This document shows, piece by piece, positions 14,590-23,545 of a DNA stretch of 29,687 bases. Position 1 is the stretch's first letter. Each line of letters begins with the position of its first letter. The stretch lies in the NCBI GenBank assembly GCA_034436045.1, contig DAOTVZ010000173.1:1-29687 (forward strand), in the 5' to 3' direction. A program made the translations under genes and the position numbers. The notes under the pieces were generated by a model that was not told where the DNA came from, did not search any database, and saw only the letters and a program-made list of their open reading frames with translations. This stretch comes from H111-94 sp034436045. Lineage in GTDB: Bacteria > Chloroflexota > Ktedonobacteria > Ktedonobacterales > Ktedonobacteraceae.

Positions 14590-17283
14590 CTATTCTTTGT
14601 CCCGACCCACAACTTCCATCTCTTGGAGCGGGTGTGGGCTGCGGGTCAGGATACCGTCCGGCAGGTGAACAACGATGATGCTCACATTGTCCTCGCCGCC
14701 CCCTTCGAGCGCGGCCTGAATGAGTGCCTGGCCCATGCTGGCGGCACTATCGAGATGGGTACGAATAACCTCTTCGATCTTGGGGTCGCGTACCATGTCC
14801 CACAGGCCATCGGAGCAGAGCAGCAACCAGTCGCCTGCATGGAATGCTTCGATGAAGGCATCAACCTCGACATCCAGCTTTTCGCCGAGGCTACGGTAAA
14901 TCTGGTTACGGCGGGGATGAGTATAGATGTCGTCTTCCTGGATAATGCCGGCAGCCACCAGGCTTGCCACGACCGAGTGATCCTGCGTCAGTTTCTTGAG
15001 ACCTTCGGAAAGACGATACAGGTAGGTGCGGCTATCACCCACATTAATGACACAGGCAGTATAGGGGTAGGTGGTCATCTGGCCGTCGGCATTAGTTTCT
15101 GTGGTGGGCATACTTACGATGAGCGCAGCCGTCATTGTTGTGCCCATATCGGCGTGCTGCTCCATGTTGCGCTCGTGTATGGCCTGGTTAGCCCGCCTGA
15201 CGCCTTCAACAAGCAATTGACGCAGCGCATCTTTATCCATCTGCATACCGTTTTGTAGCTGCGGCACGATATACTCTTTAATAGCCTGAATGGCCAGCCG
15301 ACTGGCATCCTGGCCGTTGGCGTGCCCGCCCATGCCGTCGGCGACGACGAACAGACCGACCTGCTGAGGCATACCATTGATCAGGCAGGTACCCTGGGCG
15401 GCGAAAACGCTATCCTCGTTGGCCTTGTGCTGGCGCTTGATGCCACGATTCGTGCATGGCGCAACTTCAAAACCTGTGAAGTTGCCGGTAGGGGTGGCAG
15501 CGGGCCATTTATGTGAGGGCGATATGGGCTGAGTTGTTGCCTCCTCCTGTGAACGCGCTAGATCAGGCAAGGTGCGCTCCGCAGCCGCCGGATAGGCTTG
15601 ATAGCTGTTGATACCGTTGCTGCCGCCCGCAGGGCTATGCTGGAGGGCGGAGCTATCAAAGGGGAATTCGAGCGTTGTCTGATTCTCGATGGCAGGCGAT
15701 CTGGGCATGAGCGGTGGCATACTGGGTGAAAGTTGCTGTACCGGCTGGATCGGGCGTAGATGTAGACCCGATTCGGACGGAGAGAGCAGGGTACCACAGT
15801 TGGGGCAATATGTCGTGCCAGCCATGACCGGCGTCTGACAATTGGGGCAGAGGAGTTCTTGTGGCGTATTCGCTGATTGAACAGGCATCATTGGCAAGGT
15901 CGGTGGCTCCTGCGGCACGGCGAAAGGCATAGGAATAGCGGGCTGTGGTCCTGACTGTTGCTTCCACGCTGTCCCTGGCTGATCCTGCTGCATTTTTGCC
16001 AGTTGATCTTTGGCGATGGCGCGCGCTTCCGCTATATCTCGCTTGAGCCTGCGTCGGGCCGGGTAGCTGAACAGGCGTGTCATCAAGAAGATAAGAGCTA
16101 TTAGTACGATCAGGGCACTAATGAGCAGTGGGATGGTAGGCAACATGAGATCGCCCACAGTGATATTCGTGGGCAGGAACGGGATACCTGCGGATACGGG
16201 TGTAGTTTTCTTGTCCGGCTCGTTGCCCGCAGCGGTCGTTGCTGAGCTGGTCAACTGCGCGAATTGCTGCGCCCCCACAAATTGCGAATTCTCCTGAAAG
16301 GCAAGTTGGAAGTCGGCATTAGCTGCCTGTGTATCTGGTGATTTTTGATAGAGGGTCGTGATACCATTGCGCCAGTTATCATGCACCAGATTATGATGCT
16401 CCTTAAAGAAGGTAGCGAGGGTATCCTGGGTGTTGAGGAAGGTCTGAATTTCAGTCACAGATATGGACGTCTGAGCGTTGAGACGCAGGCCGGTAAGGTT
16501 GCCGGTAGCATCGACCAGGGGAGAGCCGATCTCCACCCCTTTTTCTGTTGCAATGACGGGTGTAAGGTAGGGTGTGACGCTCTGCTGAAAACTGCTGGTA
16601 GTGCCGGTGATGCTGGCCGGTGGCAATGTTTGTGAGGTGCTGCTTTGCGTCAGAGCGATGGTATCGGCCTGTAAAGTTGGGGCGGTCGCCAGATCGGCAT
16701 AGGGTAGGGTCTGCGCGCTGTGAAAGGAGAACAGGGCTAAACCGTTGCCACAAGCGCGTTGCTGGCAGATCACGGCGGGCATGGGAAGGGACTCGGAAGT
16801 GCTGCCGGCGGCTACGTTGGTCAGGGAGGCGGAGAAGGTAACGGCATGCGGATTGTAGGCGCTGCTCAGCAGGACGGTGATGGCGGTGAGAAGGGCTTTC
16901 GGCGTGCCGGTGGTGCAATCGGCCTGGGTAGGATTGACCAGGGAGCCGCTGGTCAGCACCCAGTTATTCTGGTCGTTGGCATCGGTGGCGGTGCCGCCGG
17001 TCACGATGACGCCCAGGCCGGTACAGGCTATCGTGTTCTGCGCGGAGAGGCTGGTGGACGATTTATAGAACGAGATGAGACGCACGACGGAGACGCCGAT
17101 ACGAGCCAGATTTTGCGGGGGTAAGGTGTCGGCTTGTGGGTAGGCGGAGTATGCAAGTGCCGAAGAGGTTGTCAGCAAGAATAGCACTCCTATGATGGGC
17201 CAAACACTTGCAATGGAGCGCAAGAATACGCGCCATTGGGCCGCTCTCGTGATCTTGCGAGTGTGACGATCATGCGTACTCAT
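14590..17283 (-). CDS. Two-TM PP2C phosphatase with extracellular pseudo-trypsin domain and zinc ribbon
   Basis: This 897-aa protein has, in order: a cytoplasmic basic N-terminus; TM1 (about 27-45); an extracytoplasmic region (60-345) like a trypsin-fold domain; TM2 (about 380-402); a basic juxtamembrane helix; a zinc ribbon LLCPNCQTPV...YCPNCG (480-498); a Pro/Ser linker; and a PP2C phosphatase domain (about 610-885). PP2C motifs are HKANEDSVF, VVADGMGGHANG, VGDSRTYLYR, LLCSDGLWDMV and GGGEDNVSIIVV, so metal ligands look intact. In the outer domain, VLTSGSLV stands where trypsins have the catalytic-His motif, and VEIGSPLVD stands for GNSGGPLVD, so His and Ser are both lost. The ATG at 17283 (AAGGGG 10 bases upstream) is preferred to the TTG at 17289. 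It follows the kinase gene by 54 bases, making an operon pair. Confidence 0.88.
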   Translation of the reverse strand: MSTHDRHTRKITRAAQWRVFLRSIASVWPIIGVLFLLTTSSALAYSAYPQADTLPPQNLARIGVSVVRLISFYKSSTSLSAQNTIACTGLGVIVTGGTATDANDQNNWVLTSGSLVNPTQADCTTGTPKALLTAITVLLSSAYNPHAVTFSASLTNVAAGSTSESLPMPAVICQQRACGNGLALFSFHSAQTLPYADLATAPTLQADTIALTQSSTSQTLPPASITGTTSSFQQSVTPYLTPVIATEKGVEIGSPLVDATGNLTGLRLNAQTSISVTEIQTFLNTQDTLATFFKEHHNLVHDNWRNGITTLYQKSPDTQAANADFQLAFQENSQFVGAQQFAQLTSSATTAAGNEPDKKTTPVSAGIPFLPTNITVGDLMLPTIPLLISALIVLIALIFLMTRLFSYPARRRLKRDIAEARAIAKDQLAKMQQDQPGTAWKQQSGPQPAIPMPFAVPQEPPTLPMMPVQSANTPQELLCPNCQTPVMAGTTYCPNCGTLLSPSESGLHLRPIQPVQQLSPSMPPLMPRSPAIENQTTLEFPFDSSALQHSPAGGSNGINSYQAYPAAAERTLPDLARSQEEATTQPISPSHKWPAATPTGNFTGFEVAPCTNRGIKRQHKANEDSVFAAQGTCLINGMPQQVGLFVVADGMGGHANGQDASRLAIQAIKEYIVPQLQNGMQMDKDALRQLLVEGVRRANQAIHERNMEQHADMGTTMTAALIVSMPTTETNADGQMTTYPYTACVINVGDSRTYLYRLSEGLKKLTQDHSVVASLVAAGIIQEDDIYTHPRRNQIYRSLGEKLDVEVDAFIEAFHAGDWLLLCSDGLWDMVRDPKIEEVIRTHLDSAASMGQALIQAALEGGGEDNVSIIVVHLPDGILTRSPHPLQEMEVVGRDKE

Positions 17284-17337
17284 AAACAACAGTCCCCTTT
17301 ATACCGATTTACAGGGCATCTGCGTACCCTGCCCATT

Positions 17338-19179
17338 TCACCTGCCGAGACGGGCGCGGATACGCTGGTATGTTTTTGGTACCTCCGGGTTGATGGTGCC
17401 CAGAGGGCCAACAACGTAGCCGCACTCGCGGAAGGCATCCTCCAGTTTATTTTCACGTTCATACACCTGACTGAGCAGAAATCGAATATGGTATTCGCCC
17501 GGTCGCAGAAAGAGTGCCTGCGTGAAGGCCATTTCCGCCAATGGCAACTGGTTTGCGCGTGCGGCAAGTTGACCGAGCGAGACATGCATGATAAAATTCT
17601 TCGGGTCAAGCCGCACTGCCTCTTGATATTCATATAACGCAGGCTCAATCTGGTTCATCTTCTCATAACACTGGCCCAGGCGATAATGGGCTTCAGCGTC
17701 ATTACTGTTCAAACTCAGCGCGTTGCGATATGCATTCGCGGCGACCTCTGGCTGATTGGTGATAAAGAGAAAGATGTCACCGATCAGCTTATGCGTCTGA
17801 GGGTCAGAGCGATTAAGTTCCAGGGATTTATTATAAGCCTTCATGGCTAGATCAACCTGGGGCGGCTTGCGATGGCTAAAAATCGTGCCAAAAATGCGAT
17901 GCACCAGAGCGTTCTCCGGCTCTAAGGCATAGGCGCGCTGCACTGCCGCATAGGCAGCTTCATAGCGTTCGGCGTTGATATGATTGAGCGCTTCCTGAAG
18001 AGCTGCGGCGGCAGGCCCGGTAGTTGATTGGGCAGCAGGCGTATTAGTTGGCCCCAGGGGATGGGCGGGTGTGTTGGCGGGCAACTGCGCTCCCGATGGG
18101 TGTGAAGGTGCGGGCGCATTGCCGACTAGCGATTGCCCTGAAGGGCGTCCAGGAGCAGCGTTGGGCGCAACCGATATTGGCACAGGTTGAGGGACGACAG
18201 ACACAGGTGGTAGAGCAAGAATCGCACGCTCCATCTCGGCAGCGCTTGACCAGCGCCGGTCAGGCAGCAGTTCCAGCGCTTTCATGATAATCTGCTCGAA
18301 GCCGGGTGAGATATCGGGGCGCAGACTACGCACTGGCGGAAACGTAAAGAGGGGTCGGTTGTTAGCAGCGTCGTGATGCGTCAGCACTTTATGCAAGGTT
18401 GCTCCCAGTGCGTAAATATCGCTGCGCGGCTCCGGCATGCCCTGTACCTGTTCGGGCGGCGCATAGCCGGGCGTCATGATGATAGTAGCCTGACTTTGTG
18501 ACTGAAATGTACGAGCGATACCGAAGTCGATCAATTTGATCTCATCGCGCACTGTGACCATAATATTCGAGGGTTTCAGGTCGCGGAAGATGATAGGCGG
18601 TGTCTGACGGTGGAGATAAGTGAGAACATTGCAGAGTTGTTGCGCCCAACTGCGGGCGCGCGCCTCTGGAACGCCGCGTGCGCCGTTCAAACCGGAAATA
18701 TTGCCCTCGCGCTCCATAATCTCGGCCATCGTCTGGCCATCGATAAAATCCATAACGAGATAGTGACGCCCCTGCTCAACGAAAAAGTCACGCACGCGCG
18801 GAATACAGGGATGATTCAGGTCGAGCAACAGTGTGGCCTCGCGCGTAAACCATTCGACCGACTGCGCGCGTTCACTCTCCGACTTAAAATTGTCCAGCAT
18901 CTCTTTGACGGCACAGGGACGCTGGAAGCGGGTGTCGATGGCACGGTAGACCGCGCCCATCCCCCCCGCCGCGACCAGACGCTCGATTTTATAGCGTGCG
19001 TTCGAGAGTTCCGTGCCAGGGGCCAGGCGGGGTTTCTCGTCAGAGCCATTGTTTGTGCCACTGTTTGACGTAGAGAACGGCGCGCCGCTACTATTCACAT
19101 CACGTTGATTGCTTTGTGGCGTTGCCGCACTGCGTAGAGGCGATATATTCCCAGGATCATATGAAAAATTTTGTACCAT
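17338..19179 (-). CDS. Soluble Ser/Thr protein kinase with C-terminal TPR repeats
   Basis: This 613-aa Hanks-type kinase has no membrane segment. The kinase domain (about 60-320) has the glycine loop AAGGMGAVYRA, catalytic K92 in CAVKEM, catalytic loop IIFRDLKPSNIM (D200, with Phe in place of His of HRD), DFG at 218-220 in LIDFGIAR, and the APE-like PGYAPPEQ. Residues 325-385 are a Pro/Ala linker. Residues 388-600 hold about six TPR-like units (for example AEAHYRLGQCYEKMNQIEPALYEYQEAV), which usually bind partner proteins. An N-terminal 55-residue Ser/Asn-rich tail may hold autophosphorylation sites (inference). An extended -10 promoter lies about 120 bases upstream; the ribosome binding site is weak. 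The PP2C phosphatase downstream probably reverses its action. Confidence 0.93.
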   Translation of the reverse strand: MVQNFSYDPGNISPLRSAATPQSNQRDVNSSGAPFSTSNSGTNNGSDEKPRLAPGTELSNARYKIERLVAAGGMGAVYRAIDTRFQRPCAVKEMLDNFKSESERAQSVEWFTREATLLLDLNHPCIPRVRDFFVEQGRHYLVMDFIDGQTMAEIMEREGNISGLNGARGVPEARARSWAQQLCNVLTYLHRQTPPIIFRDLKPSNIMVTVRDEIKLIDFGIARTFQSQSQATIIMTPGYAPPEQVQGMPEPRSDIYALGATLHKVLTHHDAANNRPLFTFPPVRSLRPDISPGFEQIIMKALELLPDRRWSSAAEMERAILALPPVSVVPQPVPISVAPNAAPGRPSGQSLVGNAPAPSHPSGAQLPANTPAHPLGPTNTPAAQSTTGPAAAALQEALNHINAERYEAAYAAVQRAYALEPENALVHRIFGTIFSHRKPPQVDLAMKAYNKSLELNRSDPQTHKLIGDIFLFITNQPEVAANAYRNALSLNSNDAEAHYRLGQCYEKMNQIEPALYEYQEAVRLDPKNFIMHVSLGQLAARANQLPLAEMAFTQALFLRPGEYHIRFLLSQVYERENKLEDAFRECGYVVGPLGTINPEVPKTYQRIRARLGR

Positions 19180-19303
19180 ACATTTACACCGTCTATCCTG
19201 CTCAGAAGCGTTTTATAGCCAGCCTGCTGTCTGATAAAATAGTAAAGAGTCCAGCAACACACTCGCTCTCAACCCGAAAGCACCGCATTCTTGTATTGGG
19301 GGC

Positions 19304-19312
19304 ATTATAACA
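19304..19312 (-). promoter_or_regulatory. Extended -10 promoter for the kinase-phosphatase operon
   Basis: On the minus strand TGTTATAAT supplies TGn plus a perfect TATAAT. The -35 candidate TGCTCA at 17 bases is poor. The start near 19297 gives a leader of about 118 nt. It lies in the 169-base gap after otsB, so the kinase and phosphatase can be transcribed apart from the otsB operon. Confidence 0.6.
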
Positions 19313-19348
19313 CATCTTGTCCTGGCTGAGCAGTGCATTCTGTCACAA

Positions 19349-20197
19349 TTATACTGTGTTTGAGCAATCATTTTTTCTGTGGAGCGTATGTGCAATCTCG
19401 GTCAAGAGTTGCACCATGCCGGGAACCTCATCAACGATGACATCGGCGTGGGCAAGCAGGTCGGGTAAGGTATCAGCGTGCTTCACGACGACCGAGCAGG
19501 TCTGGATACCTTCCTGGCGTAGTTGCTCCAGGGCCAGCACGGCGTCCAGGTCGGTGCGGTCATCGCCCGCGAAAAGCAAGCCGCGCGCTCCGGTCTGCTG
19601 AGCATAGCGACGAATAGCGCTCCCCTTATTCACCGCCAGAGGCGTTAGCACTTCCACCACAAATTTGCCCTCGCTCAGACGCATGCCTGAGCGGCGCGCA
19701 GGTTCTTCTAAAAGGGATAGAATACGCTGCCGGGCCTCGCGGGGTGCGGCGACATTACGATAATGGATAGAGCCTCCCACTTGTTTGCGCTCTACAATCA
19801 CGCCGGGCAGGTCGCTCAACGCGCGCTCGGCCAGATTGAGCAGGGCGTTGGCCGGCTCGACATAGGGACGCGCTTCAGGGATAAGCTGAACGGCATGTGT
19901 GGCGGGCAGACCCTCGCTCCATTCCAGACCATGTGTACCGATATAAGTTAGACCCTCTACATTGACGATGGATGCGCCATCGACCAACATGCGCCCGGTC
20001 ATAATCGCCACATGTGCGTGACGCTTGAGTTCTGCCAGCAGCGCGGCCACGCCGGGATAGAGGCGAGCATCTTCGGGGCGGGGAACAAGGGGGCTGAGTG
20101 TGCCATCAATATCAAAAACAAGGCTCAGCGGGCGCTGTTGCAGCACTGCCAGCAGGGTAGCGGAAAGCATTTTGCGCGTATCCTCTCCATTACTCAC
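19349..20197 (-). CDS. otsB: Trehalose-6-phosphate phosphatase
   Basis: This 282-aa HAD phosphatase removes phosphate from trehalose-6-phosphate, the last step of the OtsA/OtsB trehalose route. Motif I is VFDIDGTLSPL, motif II is IMTGR, and the OtsB-type cap follows (YIGTHGLEWSEG, ERKQVGGSIHYRN). The conserved lysine is in VNKGSAI and motif IV is LLFAGDDRTDLDAV. The GTHG and GDDRTD signatures are characteristic of the OtsB/TPP family. The start overlaps the DUF4388 stop as ATGA, so the genes are translationally coupled. No otsA is in the window. A stress or desiccation role is expected from the pathway. Confidence 0.9.
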   Translation of the reverse strand: MSNGEDTRKMLSATLLAVLQQRPLSLVFDIDGTLSPLVPRPEDARLYPGVAALLAELKRHAHVAIMTGRMLVDGASIVNVEGLTYIGTHGLEWSEGLPATHAVQLIPEARPYVEPANALLNLAERALSDLPGVIVERKQVGGSIHYRNVAAPREARQRILSLLEEPARRSGMRLSEGKFVVEVLTPLAVNKGSAIRRYAQQTGARGLLFAGDDRTDLDAVLALEQLRQEGIQTCSVVVKHADTLPDLLAHADVIVDEVPGMVQLLTEIAHTLHRKNDCSNTV

Positions 20198-21453
20198 TGG
20201 CTCAACGCAAACTGCTCAAACATGGCCTCCCAGACCTCCTGGTTCTCCATCCGTTCGCGTGGACTGGCAACGCGGGCATTGATCGAGTGGAAAAGACTGC
20301 TCAGGATACGCAACAGTACATCGGAGGCCTGCTTGTAGAATATTTCCACTTTTGCCATGTTCCCCTGTAAGATGCCGCGACAGAGCCGGTCGAAGTCCTC
20401 CGCGTCGATATGGTTCTGCACAACGTTGAAGCTGTAGCTACTGATGCGAGACAGATTCTCACGGTAGAGCAGCATTTGTAGTGTATTAGGATCGAGTTCG
20501 GTGCCGTTGGCACGGCAAGCCTCGGCCAGCGCGTCCATTGTCCAGTTAATGAACTCGACCAGCGCGCTGAGCTGTTCGTGTGGCATGCGCTGATTCTGCC
20601 AGGCCTGCTCCATACGGCTCAGCAGATCGAAGAGAGCGAAATGTTCCAGGCGCAGCTTCTCCGCCGGGTCTGGCAGGTTAAAACGCTGCTTGGAGTTCGT
20701 GCTGGGCTGTGGAATTTCATAGTGTGGACGCGGAATCAACAACTGTCGCTGTACAAGTTGGGCCATCTCTCGTGCCACTTCCATCTCCGGCAGACGCAGG
20801 GCGATGGCAATGCGGCGCACATTGTAGCCTCGTTTGACCAGAAAAACCAGGGCCATGACACGTGTGGGCAAATTGGTTGGCTGCGACAGCGTTGGTGCTA
20901 CTTCACAGACGGTGCGCATACCATCGGGCAGAAACAGGCGCAGTTGCTGCCATTCGTCGGCATAACCGACCATCTCCAGGGTTGTGCGCATAATCTCGAT
21001 GTCGAGGGGCGTCTCACCATAAGGGAGCAACTTCTGGATGTCGTTGCTGGCAATAAATTCGTAGTTGCCCTCCTGCCACAGGCCAAGCTCGCGCAAGGTC
21101 CAGAGGGCTTTGGTGCGCAGGGCCTCCTGCAATTGTTGTGGCGTGATGACGCCCATATGAATCAATCGCTCACCAATACGCATGCCGACGACATCTTGCA
21201 GTTGTTGCGCGAAGGCCTGGTCAATCTGCTCACGGGTAGCCATGCGTAACTGTTGTAGCACATTGCCGAGGGTGAGGGCCATGGCGTCAAATTCAACACA
21301 GTTGGCAATCTTGCCCTGGTGAAAATAGATAATCCCTGATCGGCCTGTGTTGTGTCTGAGGTGAAGCGCACCGGTCATATTGCCCATATCCATCACCTGT
21401 AGCACCTCGACCAATCCGAACTCGTTGAGTGAACCGGTTAGCAGGGTATTCAT
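20194..21453 (-). CDS. DUF4388 (PATAN-like) protein
   Basis: This 419-aa protein begins with a DUF4388 domain (about 1-115): GSLNEFGLVEVLQVMDMGNMTG, then LHLRHNTGRSGIIYFHQGKIANCVEF and TREQIDQAFAQQLQDVVG. A second related helical part (115-240) carries ITPQQLQEALRTKALWTLRELGLWQEGNYEF and a winged-helix-like region with YNVRRIAIALRLPEMEV. The C-terminal half (260-419) is helical with no recognised domain. DUF4388 proteins are usually linked to signalling and to small GTPase or response-regulator systems; the precise role here is unknown. The start has AAGGA at 7 bases. It is coupled to otsB by ATGA, which links the protein to trehalose metabolism or its control. Confidence 0.85.
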   Translation of the reverse strand: MNTLLTGSLNEFGLVEVLQVMDMGNMTGALHLRHNTGRSGIIYFHQGKIANCVEFDAMALTLGNVLQQLRMATREQIDQAFAQQLQDVVGMRIGERLIHMGVITPQQLQEALRTKALWTLRELGLWQEGNYEFIASNDIQKLLPYGETPLDIEIMRTTLEMVGYADEWQQLRLFLPDGMRTVCEVAPTLSQPTNLPTRVMALVFLVKRGYNVRRIAIALRLPEMEVAREMAQLVQRQLLIPRPHYEIPQPSTNSKQRFNLPDPAEKLRLEHFALFDLLSRMEQAWQNQRMPHEQLSALVEFINWTMDALAEACRANGTELDPNTLQMLLYRENLSRISSYSFNVVQNHIDAEDFDRLCRGILQGNMAKVEIFYKQASDVLLRILSSLFHSINARVASPRERMENQEVWEAMFEQFALSQ

Positions 21454-21549
21454 CTTACCATCCTTATAAGTCCTTGCTCGCCTTGCCTGTCCATGCTGCC
21501 CTCATCTTTATATCAGAACGTGCTCAATGTTGTCTCTTTAGTATCTGTG

Positions 21550-21558
21550 ATTATAGCA
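21550..21558 (-). promoter_or_regulatory. Extended -10 promoter for the DUF4388-otsB operon
   Basis: On the minus strand TGCTATAAT gives TGn plus a perfect TATAAT; a weak TTGTGG sits 18 bases upstream. The start near 21543 gives a leader of about 90 nt. The rest of the 250-base gap to the gene at 21705 shows only a weak plus-strand promoter candidate near 21626-21654. Confidence 0.55.
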
Positions 21559-21704
21559 AAGGAATAGCGCCTGCCACAAGGGTAAACCAACGAGAACAGA
21601 GTGCCCAATTTTTCTCCTATCGGCCTTGTGTTCACGCGACGTTTATGTTAATGTAAGGTCTGCAATAGCAGAACCATGTGATGTTCGTGGGGGTATGTTT
21701 CATC

Positions 21705-22700
21705 ATGCAAAAATCTTCTTTCGCCGGGGCGATTGCAACCATCATCTATACTCTATTTGCTTGCCTGCTTGCCGATCTTGCCCTGGTCTGCTTGCCTCCA
21801 TCGTCGGTCGTACATGCGGCTGGGCCACAACTGGCGCTCTCCCAGCCCGGCACAAATGTCAATCCTATGCAGATCGGTGGCCCCGTCGGCGTCAAAGTTG
21901 AGTTGGATGGCAGTGGTTTCACACCCAATGTGACGCTGACGTTGTACACGATGACGAATAATGACACGCCACAAAACTGTCGTGGCGGGGGAAATCCCGA
22001 CCAGCTTGGACTGACACCATTTAACAAACCACCCGTAACCATACAGACGCGGGGCGACGGCACATTCACACAGGTTGTTACATGGCCAGGCACGGCTAAT
22101 ACTCCAGGCGTCTCCTATTACGTCTGTGCCGCACCACAAAACCAGGAGGGGGCGCTATCCTCAAACACCTTTACCGTTACTCCCATGCCTCAGCTTACCC
22201 TCTCGCCCACGACCATCAATCCAGGCGGCACAGTCATGCTTTCAGGCATGAACTGGTATCCGCCTCAAGCACTTACTCTGATGCTCATAGCCGCCAATGG
22301 TACTACTGTTTTCACACAAGCTATCACGCCCGATCAGAATGGCAACATTAATCAACCGGTGACGCTGCCTACTACGCTGCAAGATGGGACCTATACAGTG
22401 AGGCTCGCCGCCAACAATGAGCAGGTATTGGTAATCATGCAGAATAATGCTCTGACAGTGCAGGGAAATGCGGTTGTCACACCGACTGTTGTCCCTTCGC
22501 CTTCACCAACAATCACACCCACCGTAGCAGCCTCGCCCACCGTGAGGCCAACGACTCCTGCCGGTTCCGGTAGGAGTGATGGTGGCAGCAGCAATAGCGG
22601 CACTGGCTCTAATCTCTGGCTCTTCACGCTGGCCGGTCTGGGCATTGTGCTGGTGATTATCGGCATTGTGCTGTTCGCGTTCTATTCGCGTCGAGCGTGA
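21705..22700 (+). CDS. Exported Ig-like surface protein with C-terminal TM anchor
   Basis: This 331-aa protein has an N-terminal signal or anchor segment (about 5-38, KSSFAGAIATIIYTLFACLLADLALV), two beta-rich Ig/IPT-like domains (about 45-145 and 150-245), a Pro/Thr/Ser-rich stalk (250-295), a C-terminal TM helix (LWLFTLAGLGIVLVIIGIVLF) and a short basic tail, YSRRA. Features such as GGPVGVKVELDGSGFTPNVTL and NPGGTVMLSGMNWYPPQALTL are typical of IPT/Ig-fold adhesion modules. The ATG at 21705 begins the signal directly; GTG at 21678 and ATG at 21681 are possible upstream starts. It stands alone and converges on the SDR gene with only one base between stop codons. Confidence 0.75.
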   Translation: MQKSSFAGAIATIIYTLFACLLADLALVCLPPSSVVHAAGPQLALSQPGTNVNPMQIGGPVGVKVELDGSGFTPNVTLTLYTMTNNDTPQNCRGGGNPDQLGLTPFNKPPVTIQTRGDGTFTQVVTWPGTANTPGVSYYVCAAPQNQEGALSSNTFTVTPMPQLTLSPTTINPGGTVMLSGMNWYPPQALTLMLIAANGTTVFTQAITPDQNGNINQPVTLPTTLQDGTYTVRLAANNEQVLVIMQNNALTVQGNAVVTPTVVPSPSPTITPTVAASPTVRPTTPAGSGRSDGGSSNSGTGSNLWLFTLAGLGIVLVIIGIVLFAFYSRRA

Positions 22701-22701
22701 A

Positions 22702-23436
22702 TTATAATGAAAGATGTTTGAAGATTCGTTCAGGGATGGCGCACACGACAAACATAATCAGACGCCAGAACCAGGGCAGGTATACCACATCTGCGCCACG
22801 CAGCATGGCCCTGTACGTACCCAGGCCAACAGCACGCGCTGAGGCGTAGAGCGGATTTTTTCTCTGCTGTGCCGTCATCGGCGTATCGACAAAGCCTGGC
22901 TTGATCGTCACAACCGATACGCCGCACTTCGCCATCCGTGCGCGTAATCCCTGCGTGAAAGCGTTAAGCGCCGCTTTAGCCGTGCCATAAACATAGTTGC
23001 TCGGACGCCCCCGGTCGCCCGCCACCGAGGAGATGACGGCAATACAGCCCTTGTGCTGCTGCTCAAAATAGTTGGCGGCCAGGGTCAAAAGCGCGATTAC
23101 GCTGATGGCGTTAGTTTCCAGCGAGTTGAGCGTCTCTGTTACGCTCAATTCACATCGCTGCTGATCGCTCAATACACCATGTGCGATCAGCAGCATATCA
23201 AGGGAGCCGAGCGCGTTCAACGCGGCCTCAAACATCGCCTGATGCTTTTCATATTCAGTAAAATCCAGCACATAAGTATCAACCTGCTTAGCGCCATACA
23301 CCTTGAGATCGCAGGCAACCGTCTCCAGCTTCGCGCTATTACGGGCCACGAGAAAAAGTGTGGCCCCATCGCGGGCAAAACAGCGCGCTGCCTCGTGCGC
23401 AATCGCTGAGGTCGCTCCTAGTATCAAGACATTCAT
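22702..23436 (-). CDS. SDR oxidoreductase, DprE2-like
   Basis: This 244-aa short-chain dehydrogenase has an altered Rossmann motif, GATSAIA (7-13), the usual NAG-region variant LLIAHGVL, catalytic Ser in SSVAG and YxxxK in YVYGTAK (Y150, K154). Its C-terminus, with PGFVDTPMT and GADVVYLPWFWRLIMFVVCAIPERIF, resembles DprE2, the NADH-dependent reductase that completes epimerisation of decaprenylphosphoryl-ribose to arabinose. It is paired with a DprE1-like gene upstream, as in mycobacteria. A decaprenyl substrate in this organism is not shown, so a polyprenyl-phosphate sugar epimerase role is inferred. GAGGTT lies just before the ATG. The 109-base gap to the upstream gene holds a run of nine C (23523-23531) and AT-rich sequence that could hold a separate promoter. 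Confidence 0.8.
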   Translation of the reverse strand: MNVLILGATSAIAHEAARCFARDGATLFLVARNSAKLETVACDLKVYGAKQVDTYVLDFTEYEKHQAMFEAALNALGSLDMLLIAHGVLSDQQRCELSVTETLNSLETNAISVIALLTLAANYFEQQHKGCIAVISSVAGDRGRPSNYVYGTAKAALNAFTQGLRARMAKCGVSVVTIKPGFVDTPMTAQQRKNPLYASARAVGLGTYRAMLRGADVVYLPWFWRLIMFVVCAIPERIFKHLSL

Positions 23437-23545
23437 GCTAACCTCATTACGTTCATAATATTGTGTATTATGATTTATTACATCTATTGCTCAATTTATC
23501 ATCTGTATATGTTCAATTTCCGCCCCCCCCCGAAAATAGTCAGCT

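Noticed and set aside
14623..15258. 211-aa plus-strand ORF opposite the PP2C domain
   Set aside because: It is antisense to a strongly conserved PP2C domain, with no start signal or domain of its own.
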